Assembly: GCF_016801865.2 (NCBI RefSeq)
Contig: NC_068939.1
Span: forward strand, 57,734,694-57,798,693
Direction: 5' to 3'
DNA from: Culex pipiens pallens
Taxonomy: Eukaryota; Arthropoda; Insecta; Diptera; Culicidae
DNA length: 64,000 nt
In this document: positions 51,553 through 63,985 of the stretch, piece after piece
Position numbering within the stretch: position 1 is the stretch's first letter
How the letters are laid out: the number at the start of each line of letters is the position of its first letter
Program-made: the position numbers and the translations under genes
Notes under the pieces: model-generated
Databases searched by the model: none
Seen by the model: the letters and a program-made list of their open reading frames with translations, nothing else
What the model was told of the DNA's origin: nothing

Positions 51553-53149
51553 TGCGCAAATTTTGAAAACAGTTGAACATTTGGATGCTTTGAAAAAGTT
51601 AAATAACTTTTTTTTGTATTCCAAAATCATAAAAAGCTAAGTGTAATTGTTTTCAAGCGTTGCCTTCGAGTAATTTGCAAGTCCTAAAATTGTTTTCGCT
51701 TTAAAAGCTTTATGGACCTTCAAGGGATAGCAATCTTTCCCCTCGATAAGAGTTTGCCCCGCTCGGGCAGGGCTAGACCAGCTTCAAAGGCAGCCGAGCA
51801 TAATTCGCTGGCGCAAAATTGATGATTTCATCAAATTCGTCCGAAAGTATCTGTTGGTGGCAAACATTGCGAAACTTTCCTTCTCATCCGAAGCAATCAG
51901 CTGGGTCAGCAGCAGCAGTGCCGATGACAGCTCGGCATCTTCACACTAGACCCGATTGAAGTCTCGGGCAAAGTTCAATTTTCAATGATCAACATTAATT
52001 CAGATAATGTGCGTCTCGCGTCTTCGCAGCGTCCGTCCTTGAGCTTTCACCGGGCGAGCTTTTTACTCCGTCATCCAGATCCTTTGAAAAGCCCGCGTGT
52101 ACTACGGAGCCATTTATCATCCCCGTCCTTCCCCGCCACGCACTGCCATGGCGAAAGACATCACTTGGATTGATTGAGAAATTAACATTCAAGCGGATTT
52201 GCGTTTTAGCCCCGGGCAAAATCCAGTCACGTGATTGGGATTGGAAAGTGGCTACATTTGGGAAGGGTGTGGTGGTGAGCTAAACTGAATGTGGGAAATT
52301 TATGGCTCTTCAATCGTTGGACCGTTGCCAGCGCATGACACACCGGTTTCCGGGAATGACTGTCCAGCTGGGTTGTGCAACAGAGTTTTGGCTGGATAGA
52401 GTTGCTACCAAATTGATGGGTTGGAATTTTTGATAGTTGGATTTATCTAAGCTTGGAAAAAAATGTTTGTTTTGAACTCAACAATTGAGCTTTGAACATA
52501 GGTTTTGGCAATTCAGTTTACATTGGAGGCCTAGGGTGACAAGAAAAAACAAAAACATTCGAAAATCTTAAGAGGTGCCCCTGGTTTGATTCTTTAGGTA
52601 AAAATTTGTAACTGTGCAAATTTTGGTTTAGGATTAAGGATCGCTTTTTATCATTGAAGTTTGTATGGAAAAAAAACCGCAAAAATGTATGAGGAAAAGG
52701 CGGTGTTAAATGTTTGGGGTCATTGTCAAGTGTGATATTCTTGAGTATTTTATGACAAACAACTTTGTCCAAGACCGCAAAACGATCCGAGCTAACCCTG
52801 ACGAGTTTCAGTTACTTATGTTTGCCTAAAGAATCTTATCAAGGGGTATCAATGAGGTTGATTTTTAAGTGTCACTTTAAATAATAATGCAAAATGCTAA
52901 ATTTTTGCACTCGATTTCAAGATTTGAAGAATTAAGAGTGACTCCACGAGCTAAACCCATCTCGGATGGACCTCACCAATCTGCCTGAAATTTAAATTGT
53001 CTGTTACTAAGGCAAATTTAAATTAAATCTTAAAATTCAAAAAGCACATTAAAGGAATCAAAAATGCAACAAAATCAAGGGTGAAGAATCCCGATTGACT
53101 ACCATCTAAGACTGATGACGGATTGACGTATCAAATAGCGGCATGTTCT
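51553..53149. other. Intergenic DNA, partly unique
   Basis: 51720-52400 is GC-balanced and may be host unique sequence. 52520-52850 has repeat-like AT-rich composition. No gene is supported. Confidence 0.4.
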
Positions 53150-53840
53150 TTAAGGGGTTACATACATGTAAAGCGGCAAAAATCTCAAGGATTGGTATTG
53201 CCAAACATTCAAGCTTTTTTAAATATATTTCAGAGCATTAACATAAACATTTTTAACTACTATCAACATAAATTTGAAAACTTTGGTCGCATCATTGCCG
53301 AGATATAGCTATTTGATGTGAGCAGTTTAAAAAAAACGGGTGCCACGATATCTCAACACTGCTTCGACTAAATCGGCTCAAAATTTTGGTGAAGGCTCAT
53401 TAAACCGGTGCCGTGTACATGACGGAAGCCGTTTTAAAAAAAGTTTATTTTAAAAAAGTTAAATATATTTTGCTTTTTTTCATTTAAAAAATCGTCAGTT
53501 TATGTTTTTTTTTTTCAAACAGCGAAGTTTCAAAATCTGGTTTCGTCATGCACATGGGATATATCTTAAGAGAGACCTCAAATTTCAGCCAATTTGGTCT
53601 ATCCAATCTCGAAATATCGTGGCATCCGTGAATCAACTCGGTGTTCCGAGAAAACGCTCACAAAGTTTGGCAGTCCGCTTTGCTCATGGCAAAACTTTAA
53701 ATTTAAATCGTCTTTTACTCACTGAAATTACGACTTATCTTCATGAAACATTCAGAAGTGATTGAAATTCATCTTTTTAAAGGATTTAATAAATATTCGG
53801 AAATATGAAATATTAAGATTTTCTACCTGTAACCCCTTAA
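53150..53840. mobile_element. 'TTAAGGGGTTACA' element, most complete copy of the 'GGGTGCCACG' family
   Basis: Inverted ends TTAAGGGGTTACATACATG and the complement of TTAAGGGGTTACAGGTAG. The inner inverted block GGGTGCCACGATATCTC (about 53340) pairs with CGAAATATCGTGGCATCC (about 53610). About 690 bp, consistent with TA or TTAA targeting. Relatives are at 5838-6440 and 33583-33990. Non-coding. Confidence 0.65.
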
Positions 53841-54628
53841 GAGATTTTTTCAAGTAAAATGTTTGCTCGGGTGATCCCGTAGATCCCATTTTAAAAAGAT
53901 GAGGTTATCAAATCCGAGTTCCTGAGTCAATTTTACAATAGAGCAATTCTCTTCGAATTTCGAATTTCGAAAATTTTAGGATGAGGAATATTCAGAAAAA
54001 TGGTACACGGATTAAAATATGATTTTTTAATAAATCAATTTGATCACTTAAACTCAATATCCCAAAATCCGATTTTCGAGATTTTTAGATTTTTAATTGA
54101 CGCAACCGAGTTATAATTTTTTAAAGGAATAGTGATTTTTGAAAAAATGGATGTATCATAATTTTTTTTTTCAATTCATTTTTTATTTTAATTTGAATTT
54201 GAATTTGCAATGGGTAATTCTCTACCAACTCACACGAAATCGGGAAAAGTTGCCCCGACCCCTCTTCGATTTGCGTGAAACTTTGTCCTTAGGGGTAACT
54301 TTTGTCCCTGATCACGAAACCGAGGTCCGTTTTTTGATATCTCGTGACGGAGGGGCGGTACGACCCCTTCCATTTTTAAACATGCGAAACATGCAGCCTG
54401 AAACGGTGATGAGATAGAAATTTGGTGTCAAAGGGACTTTTATGTAAAATTAGACGCCCAATTTGATGGCGTACTCAGAATTCCGAATAAACGTATTTTT
54501 CATCGAAAAAAACACTAAAAAAGTTTTAAAAATTCTCCCATTTTCCGTTACTCGACTGTAAAAAATTTTGGAACTTGTCATTTTATGGGAAATTTAATGT
54601 ACTTTTCGAATCTACATTGTCCCAGAAG

Positions 54629-55038
54629 AAACCGGGACCGTGGTGTAGAGGTAAGCGTGGTTGCCTCTCACCCAGTCGGCCTGGGTTTGATCCCAGAAGG
54701 TCCCGGTGGCATTTTTCGAGACGAGATTTGTCACGCCTTCCGTCGGACGGGAAGTAAATGTTGGCCCCAGACTAACCTAAAAAGGTTAGGTCGTTAGCTC
54801 AGTCCAGGTGAAGGAGTCGTCTCCCTGGGCCCTGCCTCGGTGGAGTCGCTGGTAGACAGTTGGACTAACAATCCAAAAGTCGTCAGTTCGAATCCCGGGG
54901 TGGATGGAAGCTTAGGTGTAAGAAGAGGTTTGCAATTGCCTCAACAATCAAGCCTTCGGACATCTAGTTTCGAGTAGGAATCTCGTAATCGAAAACGCCA
55001 AGGCAATGCTGTAGAGCGAATAATTTGATTTTTTTTTT
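54629..55038 (+). mobile_element. Dimeric tRNA-derived SINE with 13-bp TSD
   Basis: Flanked by ATTGTCCCAGAAG at 54616-54628 and 55039-55051. The first tRNA-like unit (about 54633-54703) keeps a GGGACC/GGTCCC acceptor stem, an A-box (TGGTGTAGAGGTAAGCG) and a T-arm CTGGG/CCCAG with B-box GGTTTGATCCC. The second unit (about 54832-54910) keeps an anticodon arm TTGGA-CTAACAA-TCCAA and B-box GTTCGAATCCC. A unique 3' body ends AATGCTGTAGAGCG, then a T-rich tail. A dimeric tRNA design recalls the Twin SINEs reported from Culex, but membership is not established. Confidence 0.82.
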
Positions 55039-55200
55039 ATTGTCCCAGAAGGGTCATTTTTTCATTTAGAACAAAATTTTTCATTTTAATATATCGTGTT
55101 TTTTTAACTTTGCAAGGTTATTTTTTAGAGTGTAACAATGTTGTACAAAGTTGTAGAGCAGACAATTACAAAAATTTTGATTTATAGACATAAGGGGTTT

Positions 55201-55592
55201 CTAATCTAATCTAATCTAATCAGACCCTAGCGCAGCCAATCTTTCGAAGGGATCCTGGAGAGTGCCTTAGGTTAGATGACACCTAGCACTCTTCTTGTCA
55301 TTTATTAACATTTGCAGTGCGCCATTGCATTGAAATGCATTGAGACATCACAAGCGTTAAAGCGGCCAGGCCTACTGCGTAAAGCCGTATCGCAGAGATG
55401 ACTCGTAATTGGGTTGAGTTTGAGCACTGAGTGTTCGAACAACAACACAATTCTGAATCGACAGGGGAGGAAGAAGCGTGGGGACACACCACCATACGCT
55501 CCGAGATATGGTTGTATTCGTTGGGAGCACCATGCTAAGAAGGTTTGGTACTCCGGGACCCTCTGGGATGGGACATTGTATTTCCACGAATG
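55201..55592 (-). mobile_element. 5'-truncated LINE 3' fragment with (CTAAT)n tail, copy 2
   Basis: Bracketed by a 23-bp duplication (55178-55200 and 55593-55615). Near-identical to 37269-37700, with a shorter 5' end. The tail CTAATCTAATCTAAT is at the left end because the element is on the minus strand. Confidence 0.8.
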
Positions 55593-56677
55593 TGATTTAT
55601 AGACATAAGGGGTTTGCTTATAAACATCACGAGTTATCGCGATTTTACAAAAAAAGTTTTGAAAAAGTTACTTTTTGCGTTTTTCTTTGTTTCGTCGTCC
55701 GTGTCTGTCGCGGGTGACCATGAATGGCCATGATCGATGACGACCAACTTTTTCAAAACTTTTTTTCGTAAAATCGCGATAACTCGTGATGTTTATAAGC
55801 AAACCCCTTATGTCTATATATCAAAAATTTTGTAATTGTCTGCTCTGCAACTTTGTAGAACATTGTCACACTCTAAAAAATAACCCTGCAAAATTAGAAA
55901 AAAAACACGAAATTTTAAAATGAAAAATTTTGTTCTGAATGAAAAAATAACCCTTCTGGGACAATGTAGATTCGAAAAGTACATTAAATTTCAGAGTTCG
56001 GAAACTCACTCACAAGTTACTCAACCATGAGGAAAAACTAAGTTACCTGCGAGTAAATTACTCAACACTCTCAGTGAGTGTGAGGGCTTTCCTCATTTAC
56101 TCACAAAGAGGGCTTTGAGCGCTCACGAGGGCTATTTTAGAAAACAAATTTCGAGATGTCAAACTCCACATTGGTGAATTTCATGCTCAATCAACAGTGG
56201 AATAGTAGTCCTGATGGTAGAGGCGCAGTGCTATCAAATAGAAGTTTTTTTTTTATCACAGTGGTTCAAATCCTGATTTTTATCTGGTTTTTTCCAGCGA
56301 GTTTTGTCCTATCGACGGATAGGTCGGAGGTTGTTTAGACTAGGAATGCATCTGCGGGTGGATTTTAACAGATTTACCAGCAGTAGATGGCCGTGTTGCC
56401 GAGGTAAGTGGCCACTCCTGGTCGTCAACAGTTGTATAAATGTGTTTTGCTTCAAAATTGGGACATCCCGAAGAAGTTGCAGTAGCCTTTGGCTTGGAGG
56501 TTCACTGAAAATTTGAAAAAAAAGCCGATCCAGTGTTTTGGACATCTTTAGGCTAGGGCCACCGGTAGCCGCTGAGGCTCCACTGGCGATTCCTGGTTCT
56601 TAGGCAAGACATGTTGATAGAACTGACAGCGACCGGGAATGGCCACAGTTGCACAGCTGTCTAAGGGAGTGACCAAT

Positions 56678-58760
56678 AGGGTGGTCCAAATCCGGACTTT
56701 TTTGGGGCTACCCCCTGAAATCAAAGATTGACCCATCACTAGGCTAAATTCCAAATTTGAGCTCATTCTGACCACGGGAACCCCTCCCTCCAATCGCTTA
56801 AAGTTTGTATGGGAAAAATCGTCAAAATGTATGGAGAAAAGCAACTGTTTTACTTTTTTACCTGTGGAAGGCGCCATAATTATCCGATTCTTACCATTTC
56901 TCAAATGTAGAACCTTCATTAAACTTTGAACAACTTTCCCGAAGACACAATATTTTTAGGATTTTTTCCCGCGAAGTTATTAGCGCCCAAAACTGGCCAT
57001 TTTTGCGCGGCCAGCTGTAAGGAGTTACCTAACAACGATGTTTATTTCCAATTCGTACACGCACGTGCTCTCTCTCAGGTTCAAACTCTCTCACGAGCTT
57101 GCTCGCCTGCCTGCCTGCCTGTTTACCTACAAGCGCGCGCTGTTTCTCGGCTTGGACTTTTGTCATCGTCGTCGTTTTCGTTTGATATCCGCTACGCTGT
57201 GTTCCTGGCATGTTAATTATAATTTTCAACAAAAATAGTCGGTTTGTATTGAGATATAAAATCAAATGTAATATGTGAACAACAAAACGAAAAAAAAACA
57301 CAACAATAGATATCATATTATAAGAGCGTGTGAGAGAGAATACAAATTTGATGAATTAGTTCATCCATGAATCGTCATCTGTTCGGATCCAAACCTAATT
57401 GCAAACGTTTTGGATTTTAATTTATCTGCTTTTGTTACAAGAAATACCATGCCTTCTATCGGATGGGGAAGTAAAACGTCGGTCCATTTGCGTAAAAGAG
57501 GATTTGGGTGACTCACCACACAAATCCTTTGGACGCCTAGAAATGAGCAGAAACTTGCAACAGAGCCCACAAAAGACCCGGGGGTCGTTAATGTGGATTG
57601 CTTTGCTTTTTTACAAGAAATACCATGAACATGGCATGAAGTTTTTTTTTTGATAAAAAAGGAAGGAATTTTCTTTAGATTTTTTAAAAAACTGAATCCA
57701 AAAGAGTATCTTAAAGGAAGGCCGCAACTGCAAGATCTGAAGGTTGTTAACGATTGTGCAGAAAGAGATGTTTCCTGAAACGAAAAATTGACAGGTAAAC
57801 TGACAAAAAAATGATAAACAGTTGCAATATTTGTTGCAGGTGGTCTAGGAACACAGAAAGAAATTTCCAGAAAGCATAAAAAATAATTTTAGAGATTATG
57901 AATGAAAATTTGCAGCAATAATTGTAAAATCGCCTTGATTTGTTCTGATTTGTACTAAAGTATATTTTTGTTAAAGCAAAATACCTAAAGGAACAACATT
58001 TGTATTACCTGAAGATTTTTTTCAAATAATTGAATCATTATCATGTTTCTTTAGCATATACGAAAAACTGCGAGTAGTGCTTGGAAAAACAAACAAACCC
58101 TGTTCTCATGACATTTGCTGTATTTTTTTATTGAGCCTAAGCTGTCTTTTCTTTAAACTATTATTTCAGCGCAGTTTTTTTTTATTTTTGACGTAATTTA
58201 AGAAATTATATGCTAAATATATCTCAAAACAATCCTGCTATTTTAGTTGAAAATTATTATAAACATGCCAGAAACGCAGCGCAGCGACGACGACAAAAGT
58301 CCAAGCCGAGAAACAGCGCGCGCTTGTAGGTAAACAGGCAGGCAGGCAGGCGAGCAAGCTCGTGAGAGAGCACGTGCGTGTACGAATTGGAAATAAACAT
58401 CGTTGTTAGGTAGCCCCTTACAGCTGGCCGCGCAAAAATGGCCAGTTTTGGGCACTAATAACTTCGCGGGAAAAAATCCAAAAAATATTGTGTCTTCGGG
58501 AAAGTTGTTCTAAATTTAATGAAGGTTCTACATTTGAGAAATGGTAAGAATCGGATAATTATGGCGCCTTCCACAGGTAAAAAAGTAAAACAGTTGCTTT
58601 TCTCCATACATTTTGACGATTTTTCCCATACAAACTTTAAGCGATTGGAGGGAGGGGTTCCCGTGGTCAGAATGAGCTCAAATTTGGAATTTAGCCTAGT
58701 CATGGGTCAATCTTTGATTTCAGGGGGTAGCCCCAAAAAAGTCCGGATTTGGACCACCCT
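56678..58760. mobile_element. Long-TIR element with 10-bp TSD, nested in the hAT-like element
   Basis: Perfect termini AGGGTGGTCCAAATCCGGAC in inverted orientation. AGTGACCAAT is duplicated at 56668-56677 and 58761-58770. The arms of about 500 bp are near-identical inverted copies (CAAATTTGAGCTCATTCTGA; CAGCTGTAAGG; GCCTGCCTGCCTGTTTACC), so the frames at 56548-56919 and 58519-58866 are mirror images. A 9-10 bp duplication with long TIRs suggests a Mutator-like non-autonomous element (inference). Confidence 0.78.
57452..57610 (+). mobile_element. 5'-truncated SINE with 17-bp TSD
   Basis: TTACAAGAAATACCATG is duplicated at 57435-57451 and 57611-57627. The body starts CCTTCTATCGGATGGGGAAG and ends GTGGATTGCTTTGC plus T run, matching the SINE at 46898-47108. 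The tRNA-like head is missing. Confidence 0.82.
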
Positions 58761-59669
58761 AGTGACCAATACCCACAACAACACGGCCATCTTCTTTTGG
58801 TATGGCTGCCAACATCCACCCGCAGAAGCTGCCCCCGTCTGCGGCCTCCGATTTATCCTGTGGTAGGTAGGATTTCGACCGATCGCCCATCTGAAAATTA
58901 TGAAAATAATTGCCCATCCGCCAGCCACTGGACTTCGACAATCCAAGATTTCTTTTGCAGCAATGAAAAAAAATATACCAGACAGACAACAACAAAAATA
59001 TATTTATGCCTAATTAATACCAACACAGAACCTTCGGATTTATAGACATTAACGCTACCTCGAATGTACAACCGATTGATAAAGATGTTTGATTTTGGAT
59101 TGATATGTTCATTGATTCTGTAAATAACAAACTGTTGGAAACGGCCTACTCACGCCCTCATTTTACTCAAATATGAGTAAATTTACTCAGCCCTCACACT
59201 CACGGTGAGTATTGAGAGTGTTTGCTGTGAGGAAGCCTACCCGATTTGTGAGTGTGAGTGGTTTTCCGAACTCTGTTAAATTTCCCATAAAATGACATGT
59301 TCCAAATTTTTTTACAGTCGAGTAACGGAAAATGGGAGGATTATTAAAACATTTTTAGTGTTTTTTTCGATGAAAAATACGTTTATTCGGAATTCTGAGT
59401 ACTCCATCAAATCGGGCGTCTAATTTTACACAAAAGTCCTTTTGACACCAAATTTCTATCTCATCACCGTTTCAGGCTGCAAATTATTGAAAAACACCTC
59501 TTTTTTCACATGTTCAAAAATGGAAGGGGCCCCTCCGTCACGAGATATCAAAAAACGGACCTTGGATTCTTGATCAGGGACAAAAGTTACCCCTAAGGAC
59601 AAAGTTTCACGCAAATCGAAGATGGGGTCGGGGCAACTGCTGTGTGAGTTGGCGGAGAATTACCCCAAT

Positions 59670-60025
59670 GGAAAGTTATTTTACAAATTTATCGATAAAG
59701 TGTCACATTTTCATGATAGAAACCGATAATTAGATTACAGCGACATTATTGCAGTTTTCGATTTTAAAAAAGAGTGACCATTTCTGAAAATATTTTTTTG
59801 CGATTCTGCTAAGAAACTGTCAACATTTCCTGTTCTTCGGGAGAGTCGATACGGCCAACTTTTCCTCACAAAAAAAAACAGTGCTGAAAAGTAGTTTTTT
59901 CAGTACTGTTTTGAAATGTATCAACTAGAAGAAAAGAATGTTTTTCCATAGGAACCTGCTGTTGGCATATTTGCATTTCTTCATTTCTTCATCGGATATC
60001 AAGTGGAAAATAGTTCTAGAGGAAA
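59670..60025. other. Spacer, no gene seen
   Basis: AT-rich sequence between the nested element and a SINE. Confidence 0.4.
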
Positions 60026-60034
60026 CAAGCAAGC

Positions 60035-60266
60035 GAAAAAAACGAAACAATGAAACTATTGGCACTACGCCCCCCGGGGCATGGCCTTCCTCTAACGTGG
60101 GATTTCTGCTCCAGCGCCTCTGACGAGACAGGAGAAACCGGGACCGACGTTTTACTTCACCATCCGATAGAAGCTCAGTGGATAAGGCGGGAATCGAACC
60201 CGCGTCTCATAGCATCATCGGGATCGGCAGCCGAAGCCGCTACCCCTGCGCCACGAGACCCACCCC
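60035..60266 (-). mobile_element. tRNA-derived SINE with near-intact head
   Basis: On the minus strand it begins GGGTCTCGTGGCGCAGGGG (A-box TGGCGCAGGGGTAGCGGC), with the B-box GGGTTCGATTCCCGCC 60 nt later. It continues with the CTATCGGATGGTGAAGTAAA body shared with the SINEs at 46898 and 57452. The 3' part (GCCCCGGGGGGCGTAGTGCC) differs from those copies. CAAGCAAGC flanks both sides (60026-60034, 60267-60275). Confidence 0.78.
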
Positions 60267-60275
60267 CAAGCAAGC

Positions 60276-60900
60276 ATTAATCTTAAAAAAATAAATAAAA
60301 AAAGTTGTTTGTATAGGGAAAACTGCAAGACGTGAAGCAAGAGTACGTCGGAAAAAGTGCCCAATGTACTGTTCAGGCCATTCTTGCCTTCGGGTTTCCG
60401 GAAGCAGGCCATCCATTGCTGCTTCGCCCACCGCTTCAATCCCCATAAATGTCATAATTTGTGAGTGAATCACTCATCTTCACACAAAAATGTCAGTGTT
60501 TTTGGACCTCGAAGTTCAATAACAATTTTACCGTCAACGAATGTATCAACCCGGACAGACGGTAATAACAAAATTGATAATATTTCAATAACAAATCCTG
60601 TTAAAATAACAAAAAGTGTTATTATTTTAACCTGAAGTTCAACTTCAAGAAGAAAAAATAATAACAGTTTCTGATAAAATAACAAAATTTGGTATTGAAG
60701 TGATATTATATTGAAAATGTTTAATAACACGCCAATAAGAGGAAATGTTATACATTTCAAAAACTCTCCTAATAACAAAATTTGTTATTCGTTCGGTATA
60801 CTGACTTAGAAATAAAATTACCACAAATCGCACAAATGGAAAAGTTTCTAAGTGTCCATAACACAATCTGTTATTATTTTTTCTTTTGTTAAATATGTTT
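60276..60900. other. Spacer, partly repeat-derived, no gene
   Basis: 60500-60880 repeats AATAACAAAATTTG-like motifs in both orientations and is probably a decayed MITE. Frames there (60470-60778, 60645-60866 minus) are low-complexity. Confidence 0.4.
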
Positions 60901-60904
60901 AGAT

Positions 60905-63900
60905 CTTTGGGATAATTTTGTCTAATTTCGTCGGGGTCAATATTTTGACCCCGATGGGGTCAAGCTTTTGAAATGGGGTCCTTAAGCTAAAATTATTCTA
61001 AAAAGTTGAAATTTTGGAAGTTGATTTTTTAAATTATTTGATATACCCCCTAAGGGACATTGCTAAAATTGGCTAGAACTATGGGATAATTTTTACCAAT
61101 TTCGTCGGGGTCATTATTTTGGCCATGAAATGGGGTCCTTAAGCTAAAATTATTCTAAAAAGTTGAAATTTTGAAAGTTGATTTTTTTTATTATTTGATA
61201 TACCCCCTAAGGGACTTTGTTAAAATTGGCTAGAACTATGGGATAATTTTGACCAATTTCGTCAGGGTCATTATTTTGGCCATGAAATGGGGTCCTTAAG
61301 CTAAAATTATTCTAAAAAGTTGAAATTTTGAAAGTTGATTTTTTTAATTATTTGATATACCCCCTAAAGGACTTTGTTTAAAATGGTTAGAACTATGGGA
61401 TAATTTTGACCAATTTCGTCAGGGTCATTATTTTGGTCATGAAATGGGGTCCTTAAGCTAAAATTATTCTAAAAAGTTGAAATTTTGAAAGTTGATTTTT
61501 TAATTATTTGATATACCCCCTAAGGGACTTTGTTAAAATTGGCTAGAACTATGGGATAATTTTGACCAATTTCGTCAGGGTCATTATTTTGGCCATGAAA
61601 TGGGGTCCTTAAGCTAAAATTATTCTAAAAAGTTGAAATTTTGAAAGTTGATTTTTTTAATTATTTGATATACCCCCTAAGAGACTTTGCTAAAATTGGC
61701 TAGAACTATGGGATAATTTTTACCAATTTCGTCGGGGTCATTATTTTGGCCATGAAATGGGGTCCTTAAGCTAAAATTATTCTAAAAAGTTGAAATTTTG
61801 AAAGTTGATTTTTTTAATTATTTGATATACCCCCTAAGGGACTTTGTTAAAATTGGCTAGAACTATGGGATAATTTTGACCAATTTCGTCAGGGTCATTA
61901 TTTTGGTCATGAAATGGGGTCCTTAAGCTAAAATTATTCTAAAAAGTTGAAATTTTGAAAGTTGATTTTTTTAATTATTTGATATACCCCCTAAGGGACT
62001 TTGCTAAAATTGGCTAGAACTATGGGATAATTTTTACCAATTTCGTCGGGATCATTATTTTGGTCATGAAATGGGGTCCTTAAGCTAAAATTATTCTAAA
62101 AAGTTGAAATTTTGAAAGTTGATTTTTTTAATTATTTGATATACCCCCTAAGGGACTTTGTTAAAATTGGCTAGAACTATGGGATAATTTTGACCAATTT
62201 CGTCAGGGTCATTATTTTGGTCATGAAATGGGGTCCTTAAGCTAAAATTATTCTAAAAAGTTGAAATTTTGAAAGTTGATTTTTTTAATTATTTGATATA
62301 CCCCCTAAGGGACTTTGTTAAAATTGGCTAGAACTATGGGATAATTTTGACCAATTTCGTCAGGGTCATTATTTTGGTCATGAAATGGGGTCCTTAAGCT
62401 AAAATTATTCTAAAAAGTTGAAATTTTGAAAGTTGATTTTTTTAATTATTTGATATACCCCCTAAGGGACTTTGCTAAAATTGGCTAGAACTATGGGATA
62501 ATTTTTACCAATTTCGTCGGGATCATTATTTTGGTCATGAAATGGGGTCCTTAAGCTAAAATTATTCTAAAAAGTTGAAATTTTGAAAGTTGATTTTTTT
62601 AATTATTTGATATACCCCCTAAAGGACTTTGTTTAAAATGGTTAGAACTATGGGATAATTTTGACCAATTTCGTCGGGGTCATTATTTTGGCCATGAAAT
62701 GGGGTCCTTAAGCTAAAATTATTCTAAAAAGTTGAAATTTTGAAAGATGATTTTTTTAATTATTTGATATACCCCCTAAGGGACTTTGTTAAAATTGGCT
62801 AGAACTATGGGATAATTTTGACCAATTTCGTCAGGGTCATTATTTTGGTCATGAAATGGGGTCCTTAAGCTAAAATTATTCTAAAAAGTTGAAATTTTGA
62901 AAGTTGATTTTTTAATTATTTGATATACCCCCTAAGGGACTTTGTTAAAATTGGCTAGAACTATGGGATAATTTTGACCAATTTCGTCAGGGTCATTATT
63001 TTGGCCATGAAATGGGGTCCTTAAGCTAAAATTATTCTAAAAAGTTGAAATTTTGAAAGTTGATTTTTTTAATTATTTGATATACCCCCTAAGGGACTTT
63101 GCTAAAATTGGCTAGAACTATGGGATAATTTTTACCAATTTCGTCGGGGTCATTATTTTGGCCATGAAATGGGGTCCTTAAGCTAAAATTATTCTAAAAA
63201 GTTGAAATTTTGAAAGTTGATTTTTTTAATTATTTGATATACCCCCTAAGGGACTTTGTTAAAATTGGCTAGAACTATGGGATAATTTTGACCAATTTCG
63301 TCAGGGTCATTATTTTGGTCATGAAATGGGGTCCTTAAGCTAAAATTATTCTAAAAAGTTGAAATTTTGAAAGTTGATTTTTTAATTATTTGATATACCC
63401 CCTAAGGGACTTTGTTAAAATTGGCTAGAACTATGGGATAATTTTGACCAATTTCGTCAGGGTCATTATTTTGGCCATGAAATGGGGTCCTTAAGCTAAA
63501 ATTATTCTAAAAAGTTGAAATTTTGAAAGTTGATTTTTTTAATTATTTGATATACCCCCTAAGGGACTTTGCTAAAATTGGCTAGAACTATGGGATAATT
63601 TTTACCAATTTCGTCGGGGTCATTATTTTGGCCATGAAATGGGGTCCTTAAGCTAAAATTATTCTAAAAAGTTGAAATTTTGAAAGTTGATTTTTTTAAT
63701 TATTTGATATACCCCCTAAGGGACTTTGTTAAAATTGGCTAGAACTATGGGATAATTTTGACCAATTTCGTCAGGGTCATTATTTTGGTCATGAAATGGG
63801 GTCCTTAAGCTAAAATTATTCTAAAAAGTTGAAATTTTGAAAGTTGATTTTTTTAATTATTTGATATACCCCCTAAGGGACTTTGCTAAAATTGGCTAGA

Positions 63901-63985
63901 ACTATGGGATAATTTTTACCAATTTCGTCGGGATCATTATTTTGGTCATGAAATGGGGTTTCAAGCTAAAATTAATCCGATAAAT
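60905..63985. repeat. Tandem satellite, 156-157 bp unit, about 20 copies
   Basis: GGGGTCCTTAAGC occurs at 60975, 61132, 61289, 61446, 61602 and so on, every 156-157 bp, to 63954. Each unit has CTATGGGATAATTTT, TTTCGTC(A/G)GGGTCATTA, AAAAGTTGAAATTTTGAAAG and ATTTGATATACCCCC. The first unit (60905-61040) is divergent and the last breaks off after GGGGTTTCAAGC, so both array edges seem to be present. No conserved frame. Confidence 0.95.

Larger units (their letters stand above)
55992..59275. mobile_element. hAT-like non-autonomous element with long inverted arms, 8-bp TSD
   Basis: TIR CAGAGTTCGGAAA at the left and the complement of CAGAGTTCGGAAAACCACTC at the right. TTAAATTT is duplicated at 55984-55991 and 59276-59283. 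An 8-bp duplication with CAGAG termini is typical of hAT elements. Arms are rich in GTGAGTGTGAGGG and further inverted to about 56410 and 58775 (CTGCGGGTGGAT; GATGGCCGTGTTG). No transposase remains. Contains the element at 56678-58760. Confidence 0.8.
54212..59665. mobile_element. Family A long-TIR element, copy 2, filled with nested insertions
   Basis: Ends GGGTAATTCTCTACCAACTC and the complement of GGGTAATTCTCCGCCAACTC, flanked by CAAT (54208-54211 and 59666-59669). Its own sequence runs 54212-54628, 55052-55200, 55616-55991 and 59276-59665, and aligns with 29470-30536. The inner arms around 55625-55800 are mirrored about a GC-rich loop near 55690-55740. Confidence 0.78.

Noticed and set aside
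56548..56919. 123-codon minus frame repeated at 58519-58866
   Set aside because: The two frames are the two arms of one inverted-repeat element. Symmetry explains the conservation, and no protein domain is visible.
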